Assembly: GCF_014679505.1 (NCBI RefSeq)
Contig: NZ_CP061474.1
Location: 62,001 to 126,000, forward strand
DNA: 64,000 bases
Origin: Geobacillus sp. 46C-IIa
GTDB lineage: Bacteria > Bacillota > Bacilli > Bacillales > Anoxybacillaceae
Direction of reading: 5' to 3'
The notes under the pieces are model-generated. The model saw nothing but the letters and a program-made list of their open reading frames with translations, was not told where the DNA came from and searched no databases. The position numbers and the translations under genes were made by a program. This document shows, in pieces, positions 43,422 to 52,563 of the stretch. The number at the start of each line of letters is the position of its first letter. The stretch's first letter is position 1.

Positions 43422-46205
43422 TCAAACGCCTCCTTTCACCGCGGTGGATAAGGCGAGCAAGCCGCGCAGTTCATCGTCCGACAGCTCGGTGATCCACGTT
43501 TCGCCTTCGGTGATCACATCAGCGAGCGCTTGCTTTTGTTCGAGCATCTCATCAATTTTTTCTTCAATCGTCCCGGTTGTGATCAGTTTATGGACGTGGA
43601 CGAATTTCGTTTGTCCGATGCGGTAGGCGCGGTCGGTCGCCTGGTTCTCGACGGCCGGGTTCCACCAGCGGTCGAAATGGATGACATGGTTGGCGGCGGT
43701 CAAGTTGAGCCCGGTGCCGCCCGCTTTCAGCGATAAGAGAAAGATCGGTGCCTTTCGCGCTTGGAACTCATCGACCATCCGGTCGCGCGTTGGTTTCGGT
43801 ACGCTGCCGTTTAAAAAGAGCACCGGTTCGTCAAACAAGTCGGAAAGCAGCGCTTGAATCATCTCGCCCATGCGCACATATTGGGTGAAAATGAGGCACG
43901 ACTCATCGTTCGCGCGAATTTGTTCGACGAGTTCAACAAGTTTTTCCAGTTTATGCGACCGCTCAACGAGCTGGCGGGGCGATCGTTCTTTCAAATAAAG
44001 CGCCGGGTGATCGCAAATTTGCTTGATGCCGTTTAACATCTGCAAAATCAACCCGCGCCGCGCAAACGGGCTCGCCGCTTTCGCCCGCTCCAGCGTATCG
44101 TTGACGAGCTGTTCGTACAAAGCTGCCTGCTCAGCGGTGAGCGGACAGTATTCTTTTTGCTCGATTTTATCCGGCAAGTTGAGGGCGACCGTTTCGTCTG
44201 TTTTCGTCCGCCGCAAGAGAAACGGGCGGATGAGTGCCTGCAGCGCCGCTTTTTTATGGGCATCTCCTTCTTTTTCAATCGGCCCGGCAAAGCGGCGTTC
44301 GAATTGTGCCGCGTTGCCGAGATAGCCCGGGTTCAAGAAGTGGAAAATGCTCCAAAGTTCGTTTAGGCGGTTTTCGACCGGTGTGCCGGATAAGGCGATT
44401 TTATGCTTTGCGCGCAGGCGGCGGATGGCGCGCGCCTGTTTCGTCTGCGCGTTTTTAATGTTTTGTGCTTCATCAAGGCAAACGGCGTGCCAATGAAGCT
44501 GTTTTAAGTCGTCCTCGTCTAGATGAGCCAGGCTGTAGGATGTAATGACAAGATCGGCTTCACCCGCCGCCTGCAAAAAGGCATCGTTTCTCGCCCGGTT
44601 CGGCCCGTGGTGCGTGTAGACGCGCAGCTCGGGGATGAAGCGGGCGCATTCTTTTTGCCAGTTGCCGATCACGCTTGTCGGGCAGATGAGGAGCGCCGGG
44701 GCGTCCGGACGCTCCGTTTCTTTGACGTAAGCCAAATAAGCGAGCAGCTGGACGGTTTTGCCGAGCCCCATGTCATCGGCCAAGCAGGCGCCAAAACCGA
44801 AGCGGCGCAAGAAAGCGAGCCAGCCGACGCCGCGCTGCTGGTACGGACGGAGCACGCCGTGAAACGACGGCGGCACCGGGGCGGCGGGAAGCTCGTCGAT
44901 GTTTTTTAGCTGGCGGATGAACGCCCGGAATTGGCGGTGGACATCAATGTGAATCGGAATGTGTTCATCCGTTGCTTCATCGCGTTCGTCAGCTTCCGCC
45001 AATAACGTTTGTGCGACGACGTCATGAATCGGCACCCCTTCTTTTTTTGCCTTCTCCATGAGCGCCTGTGCGCGGCGGACGAGCGCGGGATCCAGAATGA
45101 TCCATTGGCCGCGCAGGCGGATGAGGCGCCGCTTTTGTTCGGCGATCGCCGCGAACTCTTCCTCCGTCAGTTCGATGCCGTTCGTCGCCACGCGCCAGTC
45201 AAAGTCGGAGAGGCGCTCAAGGCCAAAGAGCGATTCAGCACGGACAGACGGCGACAGCTTCGCTTTAATCGACAGCTGCGCCTGGCGGATGTCATGCCAC
45301 CAGTCGGGCAAAAGGAGCCGCACGCCGGCTTCGGTCAACTTTAGGCTCTCTTCGGACAAAAAGCGCCACGCCTGTTCATCAGACAGCTGACGAAGCAAAG
45401 GCCCGCCTTCCGCGCCAAGCCATGGGATGATCGTTTCGATGCGGCGGATGGCGCGGGCGATGGACTGTTCATACGGGCGCCAGGCGCGCGGAATTTGGCT
45501 CGCCGGGGCGATGATACTGTCGTCTACGGCGATCAATACTGCTTCCAGCGTCCATGAATCGCTGTCTTCCGATGGTTCAATGAGGCGCAAGCCGACGGTA
45601 AACGGCGGCCGTTCGCCGAGCCAGCCGATTTGTTCGAGCCAGTCGTCTTCCCCGCCCGCCCATTGATCGCCGCGGGCTGCGATGGCCGGATTGGCGTGAA
45701 CGATCTCTTGCCAGATGGCGCGCAGTTCCGGGTCGCGTGACAGCCAGTCGGCGATCGCGAGCGACCGCCATGTCGCGACGAATGGGTGCGGGTCATGAGC
45801 AAGCCCGCGCCAGCGGGTGTGCTGCGCCTCGAGCCAAGGCGTCGAACGGCTTTCTTTCCACGCCGAAAAATCGGGGCGGAAGCGGCGCTCGCATAGCTCG
45901 CTCCAAATGTGCTTTGCCCACGCCTCAAGTTGGGCGGTGAACTCGTCTTTCCATTGGATGGCCATCAAGCTGACCGAGGGGCGCAAGGCGAAAAAGGTGA
46001 GCGCTTGCCATGGCGATAGCCGCACGGCTTCCCGTCCATGGACAATGACTGCGTCGATCAGCGTGCCGTAAAACGTTTCTTCATGCCAAGCGAGCACAAG
46101 CGGCGCCCAGCTTGCGGCGGGAGCTGAGCTGCTGAGCCAAAAGCATTGTCGTTCTTCGCTCCACTCACACGAAAGGGTGATCGTCTGTAACGCCTGTTCC
46201 ATCAT
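43422..46205 (-). CDS. ywqA: SNF2-family DNA helicase/translocase YwqA
   Basis: The 927-residue protein has an N-terminal region of about 430 residues special to bacterial SNF2 proteins, then the two RecA-like lobes. The motifs are DDMGLGKTVQLLAYLA (ATP loop), LDEAQNIKN (box II), LSGTPVENRL (box III) and, in lobe 2, GGTGLNLTAANHVIHFDRWW and RAYRIGQ (box VI). It moves on double-stranded DNA using ATP. The start overlaps the stop of the SWIM gene by four bases, the same pairing as ywqB-ywqA of B. subtilis, which suggests a joint complex in DNA repair or transcription recycling. The exact role is not established. Confidence 0.92.
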   Translation of the reverse strand: MMEQALQTITLSCEWSEERQCFWLSSSAPAASWAPLVLAWHEETFYGTLIDAVIVHGREAVRLSPWQALTFFALRPSVSLMAIQWKDEFTAQLEAWAKHIWSELCERRFRPDFSAWKESRSTPWLEAQHTRWRGLAHDPHPFVATWRSLAIADWLSRDPELRAIWQEIVHANPAIAARGDQWAGGEDDWLEQIGWLGERPPFTVGLRLIEPSEDSDSWTLEAVLIAVDDSIIAPASQIPRAWRPYEQSIARAIRRIETIIPWLGAEGGPLLRQLSDEQAWRFLSEESLKLTEAGVRLLLPDWWHDIRQAQLSIKAKLSPSVRAESLFGLERLSDFDWRVATNGIELTEEEFAAIAEQKRRLIRLRGQWIILDPALVRRAQALMEKAKKEGVPIHDVVAQTLLAEADERDEATDEHIPIHIDVHRQFRAFIRQLKNIDELPAAPVPPSFHGVLRPYQQRGVGWLAFLRRFGFGACLADDMGLGKTVQLLAYLAYVKETERPDAPALLICPTSVIGNWQKECARFIPELRVYTHHGPNRARNDAFLQAAGEADLVITSYSLAHLDEDDLKQLHWHAVCLDEAQNIKNAQTKQARAIRRLRAKHKIALSGTPVENRLNELWSIFHFLNPGYLGNAAQFERRFAGPIEKEGDAHKKAALQALIRPFLLRRTKTDETVALNLPDKIEQKEYCPLTAEQAALYEQLVNDTLERAKAASPFARRGLILQMLNGIKQICDHPALYLKERSPRQLVERSHKLEKLVELVEQIRANDESCLIFTQYVRMGEMIQALLSDLFDEPVLFLNGSVPKPTRDRMVDEFQARKAPIFLLSLKAGGTGLNLTAANHVIHFDRWWNPAVENQATDRAYRIGQTKFVHVHKLITTGTIEEKIDEMLEQKQALADVITEGETWITELSDDELRGLLALSTAVKGGV

Positions 46206-47806
46206 GGAAGCAATTTTCCTTTCTGTAGTTCTTCATGAAACGCACGCATGCGTGCGGTTTTGGCGCATAACTGTTCGAGATACGCGTTCCACTCGTTCAT
46301 TTGTTTGAGCGAACGATAGCACGTGCGCAGCTTTTTTAAATAACGGACGGCCATGCGGTAGCTCGGGCGGTTTTTTGCTTGGACAAACTGCATGACCGCT
46401 CGGTGGTAAAGCGGCAAGACGAGCATAGGGTCCCGCTTCTCGAGCCCCTTTAAAAACTGCGGATCCATGTCATGGGCGGTCATATTCGCCCATAAGTACA
46501 ACTCAATCATATGCTGGTAGCGCCCTTGGCGGTGCAAAAATTGAACATAGCGGTTGGCAGTGTATGGAAAGCATTGTCGCAAGAACGTTTCGTACTCGTC
46601 CCATTGGTTGTTTTGTTGGGCATATACTTCATACAGCCGCCCGATTTCGTTGACAAAATTGATTCGCTCCGATTCCCGAAGGGCGGCTAAGTAGGAAGGC
46701 AGCTCTTCTTTTCCTTTCGCCCAAAACGAGGCAAAGCGGTCGGGTGGATAGGAGGTGATCAACCGCTCGATCCACCCGATCAAAAATGGTGCCGCGGCCT
46801 CTGGGAACGTCCGGTATAGGGCAAGCGCTTCTTCATCTTCTTCCAACAAAAAGGCGAAATGGGCGGCTGCCAAAAGGGCGAGCGGAATCTGCTCTTCCTC
46901 GGCGAGGCGGAGCAAGCGTTCTTTTTCTTGTCGGCGTTGTGCTTCTGTTGTGAACAGCAGTTCCCAGGCAGCCGTATAAAGATCGTAAATGAGCGAAGGG
47001 AAGAAGTCGGCGATTCGCAATAAATCCCGCACATAGGGAGCGGTTTGTTCGATCAGCGGTCCGGGCGCCGATGCCGCCAGGTTGGATGAAAACTGCTCTA
47101 ATGTCTTGAGCAATTCATCGGCGATATACTGGACGTCTTGCCGCCAAGAAAATTGTCCGTATGAGCCAAATAGTCCCCGGTTCCAGCCTCGTTCTTTTCC
47201 GTACTCGATCAGGTGATGGAGCAAAAACAAGCCAGCGTGAAACCGGTACAACAAACGAACGGCGCGATGTTTCGGTCCGCCTTTCACTAGCGCTGGAAAC
47301 AGCTGATGGGCGAGCCGATACGGCCAATCGTCGCGGCGGCGATGGCGGACGGCAAACTCATCTTGAATCTTCGCAAATCGTTTCCACCATTCATCGATCG
47401 ATTCGGTTGGCTCGGCCGTTGCAGTGTGGGGGGCTGGGAAACCGTTTTGCGGCGGTTTCTTTTCCGCTTGCTTCCATTGACGAAGCAATTTGCCGTTGTC
47501 AAGGACGTTGCCGTAGACGTAAAAAAACAACGCCAGCACGTGCGAACAAAGGTCTTCCGTCCCGCATGGGCAGCTGTGGCGGTGGATGATGTCGTCCAGG
47601 TTGAGTGCGACATCATGAATGGCTGTGTCAACCACTTTTCCTTCGATCTGTTCGCTGTCGATGACGATAACGTTATAGACAAGCCCCCGCCGCGATAAGT
47701 CGCGCCCTTTTTGAATGAGATGGTGAAAAACGGAAAACGGCAGTTCGTTTTGCAAATCAGCTGCCGCCTTTTGCAAGAGAGGTTTTGAGATGGCCGTTTG
47801 CAACAT
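46202..47806 (-). CDS. ywqB: SWIM zinc-finger protein YwqB
   Basis: ATG 47806 (MLQTAISKPLLQKAAADL) is preferred; the frame remains open 90 bases upstream but without a ribosome site. The protein has 534 residues. The SWIM motif CxCxnCxH is at about residues 70-80 (CPCGTEDLCSH). The rest is helical with Arg/Trp-rich repeats, perhaps TPR-like. SWIM domains bind DNA or protein, and in Bacillus this protein accompanies the SNF2 translocase YwqA. Both are in one operon here together with the small basic protein at 43303. Confidence 0.88.
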   Translation of the reverse strand: MLQTAISKPLLQKAAADLQNELPFSVFHHLIQKGRDLSRRGLVYNVIVIDSEQIEGKVVDTAIHDVALNLDDIIHRHSCPCGTEDLCSHVLALFFYVYGNVLDNGKLLRQWKQAEKKPPQNGFPAPHTATAEPTESIDEWWKRFAKIQDEFAVRHRRRDDWPYRLAHQLFPALVKGGPKHRAVRLLYRFHAGLFLLHHLIEYGKERGWNRGLFGSYGQFSWRQDVQYIADELLKTLEQFSSNLAASAPGPLIEQTAPYVRDLLRIADFFPSLIYDLYTAAWELLFTTEAQRRQEKERLLRLAEEEQIPLALLAAAHFAFLLEEDEEALALYRTFPEAAAPFLIGWIERLITSYPPDRFASFWAKGKEELPSYLAALRESERINFVNEIGRLYEVYAQQNNQWDEYETFLRQCFPYTANRYVQFLHRQGRYQHMIELYLWANMTAHDMDPQFLKGLEKRDPMLVLPLYHRAVMQFVQAKNRPSYRMAVRYLKKLRTCYRSLKQMNEWNAYLEQLCAKTARMRAFHEELQKGKLLP

Positions 47807-47976
47807 ACCGATTCGTCCCTTCCGTCCATTTTTATATTCATTTATTATAGCATAAGAGGCGAAATAGTTGCCACGCCCGCTTCGCCATAGGAACAAAGGC
47901 CGTTTTCTTTTTTTCTACCAACTATGGTACAATAAAGGCAACGGCGAGGCCGAATTTGAAAAAAGTAGGTGACGAT

Positions 47977-49272
47977 ATGACGGCGGTGTCGCGGAACGCC
48001 CTTTGCCCGTGCGGAAGCGGGAAAAAGTACAAGCATTGCTGCGGAAAGGGCGAAGCGGTGTCGATCGATTCGTTGATTGAGCGGGAGTTAGTCGAATGCA
48101 TGCACGATGTGCTGTTGTTTGCGTCGGAACGGTATGAGGATGAGATTGTTGAAGTGATTGCCGAACGCTCGTTGGAAGATCGGCCGGAAGCGCTCGATTT
48201 GGCAGTGAACTTATTTGTGGCCAATTGGGTCATTTTCTGTCGGCCGATCGAGGAAAAAGGAACGACCATTTTTTCCGCTTATATGCGAGATCGGCGCTAT
48301 GCCCGCTGGCGGCCGGCTGTGCAGGCGCATGTAGCACGGTGGGAGGGGACGGTTCCGTCATTTGATGAGATCATTCATTTCGATGAGCATCGGCGACACC
48401 TGCTTGTCCGCGATATTTTAACCGGAAAAGAAAAACACGTCTACTTGTTGGCGACGGAAGAATGGCCGGAAATGGAAAAAGGCGATGTGCTGCTCGGATG
48501 TCTTGTGCCGTACAAAGAGGAGTTTACGTATTTTTCCACAGTGTTTCCGGTGGTGAAACGAAGCAAAGAGCGGCTCGTTCAGGCGTTGCAAGCTGCACAG
48601 GAACGAAGCGGGAAAACGGGGGACGAGTTTTTGCGCAACTCTTTCCCGCTCGCGCTGGATGCGGCGATCAGCGAATTTTTATGGCAGCTGCTTGATGAGG
48701 CGGAATGGGACGACCCAGAAGAAGAGGCGGTCATTCTTGAACTGAAGCGGCACGAAGCGGATGCATCTGCATTGCTTCTTAGCCAGGCGACCATCTTTTG
48801 GCGCATGTATTGCGCGCGCGAAGCGATCGATATCGACAATCCTGCCGTATATGCGGCGGCGCTCCGCTTTTTTGCCGGACAGATGATCGAAGAGGATCGC
48901 ATCAGCGAGGGAGAGGCCGCGAGACGGTATGGGGTGTCGGTGGAAGACGTTGAATCGACTGCGATGGAGTTTCTTTTATTCGGCCTCGAAACGCTCGACG
49001 AGGAGGACGACGGGGATGAGGAATGGTCTAATGACGGCGGATGGGACGATGACGCCGATTGGCTGGATGTAGCCATCGACGAATGGCTGGACAAGGTGGA
49101 ACAATTGCTTCACTGCCACGGTTGGGATACAGATAAAGTGAACCGGCTGATCGACGAGGCGATCAACAAGTGGAAAAAGGACGGATTGCTTCAAGGGGTT
49201 AATGAAGAGAAGTTGCGTGAAGAACTCGAGAACTGCGTCTATGAGATGTTTGTCGAGCGCGGGTTTTTCTAA
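47977..49272 (+). CDS. SEC-C motif protein of unknown function
   Basis: ATG 47977 follows GTAGGTGACGAT and places the zinc knuckle at the very start: NALCPCGSGKKYKHCCG (residues 7-23), the SEC-C motif also found at the end of SecA. The remaining 405 residues are mostly helical, with a very acidic stretch (LDEEDDGDEEW, about residues 345-360). The SEC-C knuckle mediates protein or nucleic-acid contacts; the function is unknown. It is divergent from ywqB with 170 bases between them and has the same architecture as the gene at 49709. Confidence 0.8.
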   Translation: MTAVSRNALCPCGSGKKYKHCCGKGEAVSIDSLIERELVECMHDVLLFASERYEDEIVEVIAERSLEDRPEALDLAVNLFVANWVIFCRPIEEKGTTIFSAYMRDRRYARWRPAVQAHVARWEGTVPSFDEIIHFDEHRRHLLVRDILTGKEKHVYLLATEEWPEMEKGDVLLGCLVPYKEEFTYFSTVFPVVKRSKERLVQALQAAQERSGKTGDEFLRNSFPLALDAAISEFLWQLLDEAEWDDPEEEAVILELKRHEADASALLLSQATIFWRMYCAREAIDIDNPAVYAAALRFFAGQMIEEDRISEGEAARRYGVSVEDVESTAMEFLLFGLETLDEEDDGDEEWSNDGGWDDDADWLDVAIDEWLDKVEQLLHCHGWDTDKVNRLIDEAINKWKKDGLLQGVNEEKLREELENCVYEMFVERGFF

Positions 49273-49458
49273 GGGATTTTGTGATTTCGTCTTAAGCGGG
49301 CGATCAAGGGAAACATTTTCGTGATGCATCTTAGTGTTCACCGCCGCCAAAACGGTTGAGCGGAGGAAAACGACTGTGTTTCATCGGTTTTCGAAAAGGC
49401 TCATAATTTCATGAACAACGCGGTGCAAACAGTAACATTGACAAAATCGAAAAGGTAT

Positions 49459-49491
49459 AAGCGAGGATGAAGTCTCTTTTCCTCGCTTTTT
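49459..49491 (+). terminator. Terminator after the first SEC-C gene
   Basis: AAGCGAGG and CCTCGCTT arms followed by TTT, 187 bases after the stop. The intervening stretch holds no gene. Confidence 0.75.
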
Positions 49492-49500
49492 CGCCTTTAT

Positions 49501-49640
49501 GGAGAAGGCCGGTGAAAAACATCGCTTTCCCGTCATGCACGGGGTTTTTCAAGGAAGAAAAGATGAGGCTGTTCAACGCTTCTCTATATTGAGGAGTTGC
49601 GATTTGGTACGGCGTTCTGTCTACATCATTAACCTTTTAG
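49501..49640 (+). repeat. MITE-like element, copy d (degenerate)
   Basis: The left end GGAGAAGGCCGGTGAAAAAC fits copies b and c, and the right end ATCATTAACCTTTTAG is a decayed partner. CTTCTCTATATTGAGGAG marks the central palindrome. The length of 140 bp agrees with the other copies. Confidence 0.5.
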
Positions 49641-49708
49641 ACTAACTTTTGTATAATTGTAGTTTGTTCTGGCGAATATGATGATGCAACACGTAAAGGA
49701 GGAGTGAC

Positions 49709-51835
49709 ATGTCGATCGGACGAAATGACCCGTGTCCGTGCGGGAGCGGCAAAAAATATAAAAAATGTTGCATGAACAAAGTGAGGGAAGAAGAGACGAA
49801 ACGGGCACGGCAACATCGTTTTTTTGAGCAGAAATACGAACTGTCGCAACGGGTGCGCCGCTTTTTGGACGAGGCGTTGCCATACGCCGAACAAGTGGCG
49901 GCAAAGCACGCGTTCCATCAGGCGATTTGGCGAAAGAAACAGGGGGAGAGGCTTGAGCCGCTCGAAACGCTTTGGTATTTGTTCGTTCATCGTTTTCCAA
50001 ACGGGATGCGCGGCATTGAGTGGTTTCAACGCGAAAAAGGGCGTCATCTGACGTTGGAGCTGAAGCAAATGCTCGATCGGTGGGTTCGGCTCGTCCCGCG
50101 CCTTGTTCAGTTTGTCGACCGGAATGACAGTGGAGTGACAGCGGTCGATCGATGGACGGGCGAAACGCTGTTTCTGCCATTTAGCGAAACGATGCCGAAC
50201 GTCGTGCCGTGGGGCGGCATGTTTGCGTTTCTCGAACCGTTTGATGACGGTTATTATATTCAGGGGGCTGCCTCCATCATTGGACCGGACGGAGTAAGGA
50301 AAGCCGAAGAACAACTCCGCGCACTCCTTCAAGAGACGGACATGCCGTACGAAGAGCTGGCGTTTTGCTATTTTCTTGATATCGTCGATGCGGGCCATAG
50401 TGCCTCTTCACGATCCGAGCGTGAGACGGAATCGGTGGAACAGTGGACGATCGTTTATGATGTGCCCGATGCGCGAAGCGCTCTCCGCCAACTCGAACAG
50501 CACGGAATGGGGATCATTGACGAAGAAACCGGCGAAGCGATCAAAGGTTCGCTGCGCGGCCTGACGTATGAATATAGCGATGAGCTTGCTTCCGGACCGA
50601 TTTATCTCGACGAGCTGGTAGGCTTTTTAGAAGGAAAAGGGCGGACGGTGACATTATCTTCCTTCGACGTGAACGCCGAACGGGTGCTGACGGAAGCGCT
50701 TGAGGCCATCGGCATGCCAGCGCAGGTGGTGTTGCGGTCGGTGAAGACGCACGTTGTGCCAAAAGGAGTAAAGCTGCTCTCGTACCATGTCGAGTTGCCG
50801 CCGGGTGAGCCGCCATATATGGCGTTAGTCGCCAACAGTGCGATGATGTTGGAGCAGATGCTGCATGTGCCGCATGAGGAATGGCAGGGACGGTCCATTC
50901 ATGAGTTGGCGATGGACGGAGAGTTGGAAGAAGTCGAGCAATGGCTGCGTACGTATGAGTATCATACGTTCGCACGCCTCTGGCAAGAAGGCTGTCCGGT
51001 GACGGTCGATACGAACAGCGTCCGTTCCCGCTACGGACTGCCGCTCTCGCCATTTGTGACGCCGGAAGCTGTACGGAAAACCCATATCCGCGTGTTTCAA
51101 CGGCTCGATGATGGGGAGTATTTTGTCATGCCGGCGGAATGGGAAGCACGCTTTTTCGGTGCCGATTTAATCCGATTTTACCAAGAAAAAACGGAAGGCA
51201 GGTCAGAAGCGACGGAAGCAAAATACCGCCTCGGTGTCACGACGGTCGGCCATTATTTGCAGACGACGCCGCTGTCATCGTGGGACGAGCTGGAAGCGCG
51301 CCATTGGCAGCAATGCTTCGCTTTTCACTACCTCATGTTTTCTCCGGATGTGAGCGTGAATCAGGCGAAACAAGTGTTAAGCGCCGTTCAGGCGTTCGCG
51401 AAATGGCTCGATGGCCGCTACGGGACAAGCCATGCCCCGGTTGTGCGTCAACTCGTTGCGGAATTGAGCGAGCCGTTGTTGAACGCGGTCCGTCTTCTCC
51501 GATTGTATCACCGGTCTGGCTTGCCGACGGTGGTTGCTGACATCATTTGGAAAAAGATGGTGAAAAACAAAGAGGAGTACCGGACAGGGACGTTCCGGGT
51601 GGCGAACGTCAGCCGGGGGGAAGCAATCATCGACTGGCTGGAAACGGGCGAGCAGTTCCGCTGGCGCCTGCCGCCATCGGTAAAATCGTATGTGGAACCT
51701 GGCATGTACTTGGAAGCCGCCTTCAACAAAGATGGCACGCTGGTGGCCGTTCAGCGTGTGTACCCGCCGCAGGCCGCTCCGTATATCGAAGCGTTCGTCC
51801 AGTTTGACCGGTCATTCACTGCGACATCAAGGTGA
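49709..51835 (+). CDS. Large SEC-C motif protein of unknown function
   Basis: The 708-residue protein starts MSIGRNDPCPCGSGKKYKKC, a SEC-C zinc knuckle at residues 9-22. It then has a basic helix and several helical and mixed segments without a known domain; residues 250-360 (VYDVPDARSALRQL ... TLSSFDVNAERVL) and 590-700 (a beta-rich end, GTFRVANVSRGEAIIDWLETG) look like separate domains. AAAGGAGGAGTGAC gives a strong ribosome site. Similar large SEC-C proteins are common in Geobacillus, but their function is unknown. A terminator follows. Confidence 0.75.
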   Translation: MSIGRNDPCPCGSGKKYKKCCMNKVREEETKRARQHRFFEQKYELSQRVRRFLDEALPYAEQVAAKHAFHQAIWRKKQGERLEPLETLWYLFVHRFPNGMRGIEWFQREKGRHLTLELKQMLDRWVRLVPRLVQFVDRNDSGVTAVDRWTGETLFLPFSETMPNVVPWGGMFAFLEPFDDGYYIQGAASIIGPDGVRKAEEQLRALLQETDMPYEELAFCYFLDIVDAGHSASSRSERETESVEQWTIVYDVPDARSALRQLEQHGMGIIDEETGEAIKGSLRGLTYEYSDELASGPIYLDELVGFLEGKGRTVTLSSFDVNAERVLTEALEAIGMPAQVVLRSVKTHVVPKGVKLLSYHVELPPGEPPYMALVANSAMMLEQMLHVPHEEWQGRSIHELAMDGELEEVEQWLRTYEYHTFARLWQEGCPVTVDTNSVRSRYGLPLSPFVTPEAVRKTHIRVFQRLDDGEYFVMPAEWEARFFGADLIRFYQEKTEGRSEATEAKYRLGVTTVGHYLQTTPLSSWDELEARHWQQCFAFHYLMFSPDVSVNQAKQVLSAVQAFAKWLDGRYGTSHAPVVRQLVAELSEPLLNAVRLLRLYHRSGLPTVVADIIWKKMVKNKEEYRTGTFRVANVSRGEAIIDWLETGEQFRWRLPPSVKSYVEPGMYLEAAFNKDGTLVAVQRVYPPQAAPYIEAFVQFDRSFTATSR

Positions 51836-51838
51836 GGG

Positions 51839-51868
51839 AGGATGTCTCATTGCGAGGCATCCTTTTTT
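51839..51868 (+). terminator. Terminator of the large SEC-C gene
   Basis: AGGATGTCTC and GAGGCATCCT pair (one G-U) and are followed by TTTTTTCTTT, directly after the stop. Confidence 0.85.
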
Positions 51869-52315
51869 CTTTGAAAATCACACGTCAGTGAGCAATGGTT
51901 TTCATGCTGGGGTGGGGAGGAGCATTTCTTCATGGATGTTTTCCGTGAAAATCCCGCGCTGGTGAATGGTGATGTTCATCCTCGGGTGGAGGGCAAAACG
52001 TTGCCCATGGATCTTTTCCGTGAAAATCCCGTCGGCAAACGGTGATGTTCATTCCCGGGTGGAGGGCAGATCGCGCTGCCGATGGAACTTTTCCGTGAAA
52101 ATCCCACGCCGGTGAGCGGTGATGTTCATCCTTGGCTGGAGGGCAAAACGTTGCCATGGATCTTTTCTATGAAAACGACGCGCATCTTGCGCGGCCATTT
52201 CCACGCCTATGGAGGCAACCGTTTGCTGATCGAGCTTTGCCGTCAAGATGTGCATACCTTGGACTGCCATTCTCATGTTTGGATGGAGCGGGAAGTGCAT
52301 GGGGCGTTCTTAGTT
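51865..52315 (+). repeat. Tandem 75-bp repeat array, about four clear units plus decayed ones
   Basis: Unit starts TTTTCCGTGAAAATCCC lie at 51939, 52014 and 52089, with weaker starts at about 51865 and 52163, a period of 74-75 bp. Each unit also holds GGTGATGTTCATCC, GGGTGGAGGGCA and, in most, GGCAAAACGTTGCC plus ATGGA. Further decayed copies seem to reach 52315. No coding function is evident. The stretch 52316-52563 contains the amidase promoter region only. Confidence 0.85.
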
Positions 52316-52563
52316 GTGTTACTAGTCGGCTAGGAGAGGCTGGAAGAACACCAAGAGAGTGTTCACCGTTATATGGAAATGCTTGCGTTTTTTGTTGACG
52401 GCTGTCGCACTAGGGGGCATTGTGCGGAAATGAGGCGTCCGTTGTCGGTGGATCGCCTGTGCGGGCGCGTTCTGTCGAGCGGTTTTCCCAGCTGACAGAC
52501 AGGAAATCCGCTTCGGTGCACGAACCATATAGTAGAATGAGAGACAGCTGGGAGGGAAGGTAG

